Positions 62,839 through 64,000 of a stretch of 64,000 bases of DNA are shown here, one piece after another. The DNA lies in contig NZ_CP075170.1 of NCBI RefSeq assembly GCF_024399315.1, forward strand, positions 1,240,001 through 1,304,000. The letters run 5' to 3'. The stretch's first letter is position 1. Each line of letters begins with the position of its first letter. The notes beneath the pieces were generated by a model. That model ran no database searches, was not told where the DNA came from, and saw nothing but the letters and a program-made list of their open reading frames with translations. The position numbers and the translations under genes were made by a program. Source of the stretch: Chryseobacterium sp. MA9. GTDB lineage: Bacteria > Bacteroidota > Bacteroidia > Flavobacteriales > Weeksellaceae.

Positions 62839-63411
62839 ATGATTAAAAAATTATTTCTACCAATCGTTTTAGTAAGTTCTTTTTATTATGCCCAGATAGG
62901 GATTAATACAGCTACGCCTGACGCAAGTGCCATCCTGGATGTTTACAGTCAAAATAAAGGCATGCTGATACCAAGACTTACTACTGCAAAAAGAGATGCT
63001 ATTACAAATCCAGCCAATTCGCTACTTATTTATGATATTGATAAGAAATGTTTAAGTCAGAATATTGGAACACCTACCAAACCTGATTGGCTTTGTATCA
63101 GTAGTAATGCTGTAAAAATGTTTTATATGCCGAGTGTTTCTTTTGACACTTCCAGCAATGCCAACGGCCGAACTAAAGATTTATATACACTCTATAAGAC
63201 TCAGTTTGGCTCTCCAAAAGCGAAGAGTACGAGTGCTCCTGCTGCCATTCCTTTTTTCCCGTCAAGCAAAGATCTTTACTATTATGTAACAGACGCTGAT
63301 CCCAATGTATTTAGTAATATCTCTATTTCTGATGATGGTGTAATGACCTATGATGTAAAAGCTGCAGCCACAGACTGTTCTTTTATTAATATTGTTTTTG
63401 TTGTTAAATAA
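62839..63411 (+). CDS. Secreted GINT-type protein
   Basis: 190 residues with a signal sequence (MIKKLFLPIVLVSSFYYAQ). The mature protein opens IGINTATPDASAILDVYSQN then GMLIPRLTTAKRDAI and SLLIYDIDKKC, the same module as in the protein at 2564. The second half (MFYMPSVSFDTSSNANGRTK, DLYYYVTDADPNVFSNISIS) is unfamiliar. It starts 7 bp before the next gene's ATG, so the two form one operon, probably a surface-protein set. Confidence 0.8.
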   Translation: MIKKLFLPIVLVSSFYYAQIGINTATPDASAILDVYSQNKGMLIPRLTTAKRDAITNPANSLLIYDIDKKCLSQNIGTPTKPDWLCISSNAVKMFYMPSVSFDTSSNANGRTKDLYTLYKTQFGSPKAKSTSAPAAIPFFPSSKDLYYYVTDADPNVFSNISISDDGVMTYDVKAAATDCSFINIVFVVK

Positions 63412-63418
63412 CTGAGCG

Positions 63419-64000
63419 ATGATAAAAAATACCTCAGTTTTACAATGCAAAAGGCTTTTGTTCATTTTTTCATTATGTATTTTCTCTCAGAATATTAAGG
63501 CACAGAATGAACAGGGAACCGGCTATCCTTATTTTGTAAACTTCACACAGGGATTACAGCCTCAGGAAGCCTATAAAGTAGCGACCAGTGGAGTTCAGAA
63601 TGACGCCACCTTTACCACAGATGGATTGCGGCTTACCCGAAGCGTAAATAATATTTCGGGAGGTGTTATACTTGCTGATAAAATATTCAAAAGTGACCAG
63701 GGAATCAAATTCGAGTTTGAATTTGCTATTTATGGGGGAAATACTAATGGAGGAGATGGTATTTCTATATTCTTAGTAGATGGATCTATCCCTAAGGAAC
63801 AGCTTAATCTCGGCTACTTTGGTGGTGGATTAGGATATAGTTTTGTACGTGGAGGCGAGTCTACAGAAGGACTTAGAGGAGCCTATCTTGGAATAGGTCT
63901 GGATGAATACGGAAATTTTAAAACTAGTTTTAATCAAAGTGAAAGAGTTAGAAATGGAATTTTTGGCGTAGGATTAGCCGATGGACGAAGCAATGTTTCT
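63419..64000 (+). CDS. L-type lectin-like surface protein, N-terminal part (runs off window)
   Basis: 194 codons visible from the ATG at 63419. After a signal sequence (about residues 1-32, ending NIKAQ) come GLRLTRSVNNISGGVILADK, FEFEFAIYGGNTNGGDGISI and YLGIGLDEYGNFKT. This is the legume/L-type-lectin-like beta-sandwich of many Bacteroidota adhesins, with the GGDGI and GxDEYGNF signatures. The C-terminal part, where a T9SS domain would be expected, is outside the window. It is co-transcribed with the GINT protein upstream. Confidence 0.85.
   Translation, partial: MIKNTSVLQCKRLLFIFSLCIFSQNIKAQNEQGTGYPYFVNFTQGLQPQEAYKVATSGVQNDATFTTDGLRLTRSVNNISGGVILADKIFKSDQGIKFEFEFAIYGGNTNGGDGISIFLVDGSIPKEQLNLGYFGGGLGYSFVRGGESTEGLRGAYLGIGLDEYGNFKTSFNQSERVRNGIFGVGLADGRSNVS

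Overview
The window is a stretch of chromosome from a Bacteroidota bacterium of the Flavobacteriia, most likely Chryseobacterium or a close Weeksellaceae relative. The evidence is the low GC content, upstream elements of the form TAnnTTTG (the Bacteroidota -7 box) with few Shine-Dalgarno sequences, a type IX secretion (T9SS) C-terminal sorting domain, three GLPGLI-family proteins, secreted proteins that begin with the GINT...LDV module, and the general gene set. I see no prophage, integrase, transposase, CRISPR array or plasmid origin. Most of the window is core chromosome with a few accessory islets.

Layout. 0-1.7 kb: ssb, an HRDC-domain protein and the start of hisS, all on the minus strand. 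1.9-3.4 kb: an XRE regulator and a secreted GINT-type protein. 3.7-9.7 kb: plus-strand housekeeping run (ureohydrolase-like protein, HPP membrane protein, SDR epimerase, Crp/Fnr regulator, DUF4406 and NudK overlapping, a decayed gene, DUF2306, VOC protein). 9.9-13.5 kb: secreted proteins, including a two-domain retropepsin-like protease, and a J-domain/KTSC fusion. 13.7-20.1 kb: a complete tetR-tolC-adaptor-RND efflux operon with a well-formed promoter and two palindromic operator candidates 50 bp apart, followed by a multiply frameshifted gene remnant. 20.5-24.8 kb: an AT-rich islet with a small secreted peptide, a GLPGLI protein and a TonB-receptor-like outer-membrane protein, divergent from an XRE regulator. 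24.8-34.6 kb: CvfB-like S1 protein, lpdA, glycosyltransferase, recQ, kdsD. 34.7-42.5 kb: tatC, then three exported metallopeptidases (M12B-like with T9SS domain, M1, M61). 42.8-47.9 kb: an orphan double-glycine leader peptide, an orphan sensor kinase, PBP4-type carboxypeptidase, PepE, a TPR protein. 48-54.5 kb: fructose-6-phosphate aldolase, two GLPGLI proteins, and a BlaI/M56 (BlaR-like) regulatory pair with a perfect 10+10 inverted repeat as probable operator. 55.4-55.7 kb: a non-coding region rich in inverted repeats. 56.3-57.3 kb: a 2OG-Fe(II) oxygenase plus an Ada-like zinc protein, probably an alkylation-repair pair. 57.4-57.8 kb: four tandem initiator tRNA-fMet genes, one with a damaged acceptor stem. 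57.9-62.3 kb: Sua5/TsaC-type protein, CPBP protease, yaaA, prmC, serine hydrolase lipoprotein, DUF4180. 62.3-64 kb: a long leader region followed by a secreted GINT protein and the start of an L-type-lectin-like surface protein that runs off the window.

The best candidates for undescribed biology are the peptide/GLPGLI/receptor islet at 20.5-24.8 kb, the GG-leader peptide at 42.77 kb, the structured non-coding region at 55.4 kb, and the leader at 62.5-62.8 kb. All functional statements are from reading the sequence and remembered family features. No database search was run.
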